Part shown: positions 57,810 to 64,000 of the stretch, one piece after another
How the letters are laid out: each line of letters begins with the position of its first letter
How positions within the stretch are numbered: position 1 is the stretch's first letter
Origin: Xiphydria camelus
Lineage: Eukaryota > Arthropoda > Insecta > Hymenoptera > Xiphydriidae
Length of the DNA: 64,000 nt
Reading direction: 5' to 3'
NCBI GenBank assembly: GCA_963678675.1
Contig: OY783194.1
Location: 36,062,278-36,126,277, forward strand
Program-made: the position numbers and the translations under genes
Notes under the pieces: generated by a model
Databases searched by the model: none
Told to the model about the DNA's origin: nothing
What the model saw: the letters and a program-made list of their open reading frames with translations, nothing else

Positions 57810-60800
57810 GATCGCTGTGTTTCTCTTCTCGCGGCTACGGTGAAAAGGTCTATCTTCCGCGGGACTTCGGGTGGTACACACGCGCCGCTACGAGCGCGTT
57901 TCTTCCATCTATGTATTTGGCTCGGCGGTAAAACAACGTTCGGTCCCCACTGCTCGGGACACGCGCGCGGCACGGCGGCGTCTCTCTTGCTTGGGATGCG
58001 ATCGCACGCGTTTCGCTGCTTCGCGCTCCTCCTCCTCCTTCTCCTCAATCTGCGATTTCTATCCACCGACGGTACCTACGCGCGGCTCACAGAGCGGATG
58101 ATTTCACGGTGACTCCTCCGGCAGAAAACTCGGAGAGCTCGTCGATCTTTCACGCCATAATAACGTTTAAATGTCCTCACACCGTCAACACTCGGTGTAG
58201 CGTGCTCGGTACTCTTCGCAAGGCCGCGATCTGTACCGGGTATTTCTTAAGATTCAGCGTCGCGCGGTACGAATCTTGCGTGTGATTCTCCTGCTTCTCT
58301 CTCTCTTTCTCTCTCCCTCTCTCTTTCTCTCTATCCTCGTGTTTACCGCGCCGCGGTAGTGTCACGCGTCTCCCGACCGCAGGATCGCTCCGCGCGTATC
58401 GTCGTCGTGCTTGCTCACCGGCCCGGGAGCGAAAAAGGACGGCACCTCCGCCGATCCGAGTTTTCGCCACCCAAGGAGTCTCTCGTTTTATCGGGGCCCC
58501 TTCGTCGAAAGCCCGCTGCGACTTCTCTCGCGCGCCAGCCAGGTTACGAGCTCTCCTCCGCGTGTGTCCTCGCCTTCTCGGATCCTCCTCTTTGCACCGC
58601 ACTTCGCGCGTATCGTATCGCGAGCGTCCGCTACCGAATCGTGTCGGCGTACGTACGTACCACTCTCTTCGGTCGCAACTGACGAGAAGTGGAAGTGGTC
58701 TGTTGGGGGGGACTAGGGGTGTGGGGAAGGGGGTGCCGGGTGGGGGGCAGGAGGGGGCCGACAGTCCCCGACAACCCCCCACTCAACGCTACAGTCCGTA
58801 TCCCGAAGCGGAGCCGTGGATGTACAGTGCCCGTCGCCGTACCCATCCACCGTTATTTCTCGCTCGCTCTCCTGCTTCGCTTTGTTACACGAACCCTCCC
58901 CGCGCGGCTGCCGCCATTCTTCGGCCGCCTATGCACGCGTGCAGCAGGCCGTGCCGGGAGAGATCGGACGCTTCCGAGAGTGCGTCTAGAGGGCGCCGCT
59001 GCACCGCGTCACGACGCGAACCGCGGGCCTACATGTCCTGCGTCTCTCCTCGTTTCTCTCTTCCTGGATTTTATCGATCCACCGCGTGCGGGTAACGATT
59101 GTTCCTCGCGGCCGATTCGATTGTAATCGTCTGGTCGCTCGATTCGACGTCGACGATCTCTCGCGCGCGCGATTCCCCCTCCCCGCGAAGTCGTTCGCTC
59201 ACCGCGTCGTTTCTTTCGGCCGGTCACGTATACGGCTGGGGGCTTGACCGCCGGCCACGAATCTCCAGCGTCGAGTCATCGTGGGCACAATCGAACTAGA
59301 CGACGGCTCGGTTCGGCCCCAGAAAAACGCGCCGTAAACACGACTGTAATTAGACGTCCGCGGCGGTCGGAGCGAATTTATCGTCGATTCCGTGTCGACG
59401 GGGATACTTTGGTGCGACGAACGCAAACACAGGAATGTCGTACGCGTAGAGAGACGTGGAATCTTATTAAATCGCGCGAGTAGAGGAGACAGAAAATTCC
59501 AGAACCGACTTTCAGCGGGGCATCTCGTGACCAGGCCGCGTCGAGGTCCGGTCGAGGCGCAGCATACAGCCACGAGCTGGCTGGCTGGCTCGCTCGCTCG
59601 CTCGCTTGCTTGCGTGATTGGCCGCATAACAGCTTTCTCCCGTTTCCTTGACTTTTTGTCGGTTCTCCTCTAGAAGTTCGCCTCGCTCGTCTTTTTCTCC
59701 GCATTGTTATCCTCGCTCGGTACCGCGCACTCGAGATCTCTCGCGTATTATACGCCTTCATGGCTGTTCACGGAGCGAACAGTCTCTCGAGCCGGCCGCC
59801 GTTTATACGTATAAGACCGTCGTACGGACTTATTACGAATATCGTGTACGCACAACTCTCGGGCAGTAGGCGTGTCGCGCAAACCGTACGACTGCGCCAC
59901 GGATCATGCTGTACGTACATTACAGCAGATGCCTATGCAAACTAAGTAGTCTCGACAATGTCGCGAGCGCTTCTTTTCCCGCGATAACTTCCGCTTGACC
60001 TTGACTTTAATCACAACCCGGTTGATAAGACGATTTCTAGCGCTGGTTCGGGACTCCTCGCTCTATTTTAAGACGACGCCAGAGAGAATCGGAATAGAAA
60101 CTCGCGCGACCGCTTGCTCTCGAGCGCACTCATATCGGGTGAGCCGGACCGTCGCGTCGCGTCGTCGAGTAGGACGCGCACGCGAGGTTCGGGTAGGTTT
60201 TTTCGATCCTCTCCCGGTACGTATTGCGCGCGGCGAGGAGGGCGCGCGGAAGCGAGTAAAAACAGTACCGGCGCTTTTTTTCCTACAGCAGGCAGTCCTG
60301 GAGCGGCTCTACGGTCTCTCTCTCGCAAAGGTCTGACGCGGAGCGTCGAACCGGCGAACACAGCGCTCCGCCGAGGAACCTGATTATTTTTTTCCACCTC
60401 CCGATGTCCCTCCCGACGCACGTGCTCGTTGTATACATCGCATGTGCGTGCGTGGGTAACACACGTGTATCCCGCGAGCTGCTTTATTCTCCGTAATGCG
60501 TTTTTACGCGCGCGTTCAGCCAGATGTGCAATATGACGCAACGCGACGCAACCAGAGGCGAAACGACCGCACGGGCGTTACCGCAAAGTCGGCCGTCCGC
60601 TCTCCGCGCTTCGAGGTAGCGAGACGCGGCCGGAATCACTTTTTCCTTCGACGAAAGCATATTCTTCGGTCCTCCGCGCGCCTTCCATTTATGTAAATTC
60701 GGGCGAACGTTCGAATGAAGTATAATAACGCTTACGAGCGAAAAATGAACCAACGCGTCACCGGCGGACGGGCGTGAATAATCTGCGGTGGGCTTTGCCA

Positions 60801-62112
60801 TTAAATCGCGCATTCAAAAGCACCCAACCGCAAACGCCGGTCGCCCTGGACCGCTATCGTCTCTCGGTTCGTATGTCAGTCCGACTTGGGAGTCGTCCAG
60901 ATTGTCGGGGTGGATGGGAAGGATTAAAGTGAAACACGAGTGCTCTCTTTTACCTCTATCGTTTAATCGCCAGATAAATAACATTTCCGCGCAGATTTTA
61001 TTTCCGTGCGTCCGAGTACGACGTCAATCCGAACGCGGCTCACATAAAAACGCAGTCGAAGCTCTCGTCCTGGCGATTTTGAAACTCCTTTCCATGCAAA
61101 TCAGCTCGGCGCTTCTATTTATACGTAATGACGATACGCAACAAAGACGCGACCGCTTCCTTCGCCGTTATATCGGCGATTCGTGCGCACGCGCTCGCGC
61201 GCTTCGAACGGCGTTGTCCGACGTCTTGTTGTCGCGAAGATTTCGTAAACGCCGCGCGGCTTTTCGGCGCGCCCGTTCTCACGATCTCACGGATGAGAAT
61301 CACTGTCTGGGTCAATCGTGTCAATTATGAGGAATGTGTGTCGCGCGACGACGCGGCGCTAGAGGTTCTCCTCGTGGCTGCGAGCGAGTTGGGCCTTTTG
61401 TGCGTTACGATAGGCGTAGGTATGACTAGTCTTTACGCGCGGCTCTGCGATAAATAATTGTAACCTATCGCGCGCGAGCGCGCCTCCGGCTACGGCCGAC
61501 GCTGTACGGAAGTCCTTCCCACGCGGTGACGATTTTTTAACCCGCAAACGCGTCCGGTTTCTCCTGCGATTATCCGGAGGACGCGCGTTCTCGGGAGAAC
61601 GACTGGAAATTTCTCGTCGAAAGGATTCTACGAAAAATCTTCCTCATCTTCCTAATAACAAACGCAGAATTCCTCGTGCGATTTTATTCGCACAGCTCGC
61701 AATGACTGTACGGAAAAAAGCGAAACCACGATCGCCTTCGTCATCGATGCATTTGCAGAGTTACTCGTACTTTTTATTCCCTCGCGATCGTATAGTCATT
61801 GCACAAAAGCTATCGATCTGCAATTATTCTCGCGATTTCTTTCATCTCTCACGGTGGTTCTCGTCTCGCACTGCGGACAAGTACCAGAGAGAAGAGAGAA
61901 TCCCTCGTTGCGCGGAATAACGGCGAATCGCGGTTACGTGGATTCGCAACGCCTCTTTTTCTCGATCGGCGAAGGCGATCGGCACGAATTGCACGTTTAG
62001 TCGGCCGTCGTTTCGCAGTCTTCGGCGCCGCGACGAGATATTAACGTACTTCTCGCCCCGTACTTAAATATACAATTTATCCTCTATAAATAAACTCTTC
62101 TCGACCGCACTT

Positions 62113-62134
62113 GCTCTCTCTCTCTCTCTCTCTC
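62113..62134. repeat. (CT)n microsatellite
   Basis: 11 CT units. Confidence 0.95.
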
Positions 62135-62631
62135 GGTACATCATTGACGCCTCGCATGAACCGCGCTCGTAAATCCACGTCAATGGGTCCTTGTCGCACC
62201 CACGACATACCTGGGGTGCCGCTACACCCGCGATGACGCTCACGGATTCATTATCTCGCACGAAGGTCGCGCTTATCGCCGGTATTCCCATTATTCATTT
62301 GACGCGCACCACGGGGTAGAGGAGGGGAACGGCGCGCCTTGGAACCCTCCGGCCGCGGTCGTAAAAGCCTTGCCGAGCCCTGCAACGTGCAGCGGACCCT
62401 GTGCCCGCATAGCAGCTGCTTTCCAGATTTCTTCCAGGCGCTCTCCCTGCGTCTAGCCGTCTCGCACGCACGCCGCCCGGGCTCTCACGTAGTTGACGTG
62501 CTTGACGTCACGTAGACGCAGTTAACTGGAAAGGGAGGAGGAGAAGAGCTAAGTACGGAGACGCTCGCGGCGGTAGGGCGGCGCGTCGAATGGTTGCTAG
62601 TTTTCAAAACTACCATATTAGGTAATAATAT

Positions 62632-63131
62632 ACGGGGAAAAAAATAATTGTGCAGTTTCGGCAAAAGTAGACTGCTGCTGAGAACTTTTTGCTGTCCTGA
62701 GACAAATACTAGCTGTGGCAGCAAAAGATATATCTAATAATAGAGTAAATATAACTGGATTGTTCAAGAGATAATATGGAAACTTTTATCAGTACAAAGC
62801 AGATGTTGTTGTATCGCGTCGTGTTTCATTTTTTATTTTTTATATTTCATCACTATTGTCACTATTTGTACCGCGCGGACTGTATAAGGCCATTGAGCTA
62901 TTATACACGCAGAATAAATAAATATTACTACTACTATATACTAGTAAATATTACTGCAATCACAGTGAAGTTTTTTCGGTAAAAATGCTTGCCATATCCC
63001 AGCAAATATTTTTACCGCTATTGTGCACAAATGTTTTCTCGCCACGGATAATATTTTTGTCGCGACAGCAACAAGTTCTCAGCTAAACACCCAGTTTTGT
63101 CGAGACTGCAGACTCATTTTTTTGCCGTGTA
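62632..63131. mobile_element. About 500-bp TIR element
   Basis: ACGGGGAAAAAAATAATTG and GTGCAGTTTCGGCAAAA at the left mirror TTTTGTCGAGACTGCAG and CATTTTTTTGCCGTGT at the right; CTGAGAACTTTTTGCTGTC also pairs with GACAGCAACAAGTTCTCAG. AT-rich inside, no ORF. Confidence 0.7.
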
Positions 63132-64000
63132 CGGAGCTTCGGTACCTACACGCCGTTCCGAGTCTCATTTCCGGCATCGGGTACGCATAATTGCCCGCGT
63201 TCCGGCGCGGCGTGCGCATGGCATTCACGGGGCGCGATTCGCTCCGACGCGTTTCTCCGTATACGCGTGGAAATTGCTCGCCTGTACGCGCGATAGCATC
63301 GGGGACGACCGCCGGGCAATTAAATTAGAAATCGACGCCGGTGCGTATCGTCCGCACGTTTCGCGTCGAAGCGGCGCCGTCGCTGCTGTTTGTACGCGCG
63401 GTATGCGCGCAGGTCGAGTGCCCTGAAATTCGAGCCGGGTTAAAACGCGTCTTGGGGGGTGCCGCGATTTTCCGAGAACGGAAACATCCGTCCGAGTTGT
63501 TCCTTGTTTATTACAAACGCGTGGGGGGCGTAAACTCGCTGTATGCGCGTTGAAAAATATAAATAAGATATAGCAGAAAGAGATTCAGAACTTTGCCTTC
63601 TGGATAGTGTACAGGGGGAAATTGCGATTAATTAAAATCCCTCTCCCCCCGGCGTATCTCATCTCTCGCGTTTCTCATCGCACGACAGCCTCGATCGATC
63701 TCATTCGCTCGACGCCCGCGCGATACAGATTTACGCCAGATCTACTCGTGCGGCGTTCATTGACAGAGTCGTCATCGAAGACACGCCTCGCCTATCTCGC
63801 GCTTTCTTATCGCCGCGTGTTGAAAAAATCCTTATCGGTTGATACATGTAGGTAGCGCTCGCTCGTTAACTTTGTTGTTTCAGATGTTGCAGAATCGATA
63901 TCGTATATCGCGTCCGTACGTTTTCAAACGACTTCTCCGTCGATGCGGACTCTGAATAATAAATCTACCGAACGCGCGTGTCCCGTCGCACAGCCTCGCT

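Larger units (their letters stand above)
57810..64000. other. Upstream region of ogre
   Basis: 6.2 kb with no recognised gene. CT-rich DNA at 58290-58335 (GAGA-type on the minus strand) lies about 500 bp upstream of the ogre start codon. A TIR element is at 62632-63131. Confidence 0.55.

Noticed and set aside
1..64000. Search for CRISPR arrays, operons or bacterial defence genes
   Set aside because: Gene structure with introns and innexins is insect nuclear; no spacer-repeat arrays were seen.

Overview
This window is nuclear DNA of an insect. The evidence is the pair of arthropod-type innexin genes, short introns of about 70-1000 bp with GT/AG borders, and many short terminal-inverted-repeat elements. 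The GC-rich, CpG-rich intergenic DNA broken by AT-rich patches suggests Hymenoptera (ant, bee or wasp), but that is an inference. All recognised genes are on the minus strand.

Layout on the + coordinate axis: (1) 1451-8780, a complete 17-exon GARNL3-type gene (Rap-GAP plus CNH domains, 1008 aa). All 16 intron phases join in frame. (2) 8781-22546, 13.8 kb with no supported gene but many mobile elements. (3) 22547-25985, a 3-exon gene for a 961-aa single-pass membrane protein whose outside part is only the four-cysteine N half of a ZP domain and whose 750-aa inner tail carries a repeated short motif. (4) 25986-38886, non-coding and repeat-rich. (5) 38887-53451, shaking-B type innexin with three alternative N-terminal halves (52436-53451, 46541-46903, 43292-43669), each in frame with the same three downstream exons. 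(6) 55959-57809, ogre/innexin-1, complete in 4 exons and lying 2.5 kb upstream of shakB on the same strand. (7) 57810-64000, upstream DNA of ogre with simple repeats and one TIR element.

ogre and shakB encode gap-junction subunits. The shakB arrangement would let one locus make channels that differ in the pore-lining N terminus, TM1, first extracellular loop and TM2 while sharing the C-terminal half. GARNL3 is a predicted Rap/Ran-type GTPase activator; the ZP protein is probably a cell-surface/cuticle or matrix-associated protein.

The most striking large-scale pattern outside the genes is that several introns of all sizes (GARNL3 introns 10-12, ZP intron 1, shakB introns) consist largely of near-intact foldback/MITE elements, and some of these elements lie right against splice sites. 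No new defence-like or operon-like system was seen. The best candidates for undescribed biology are the three-way shakB N-terminal cassette, the ZP-N-only receptor-like protein with its repeated tail motif, and the MITE-built introns.
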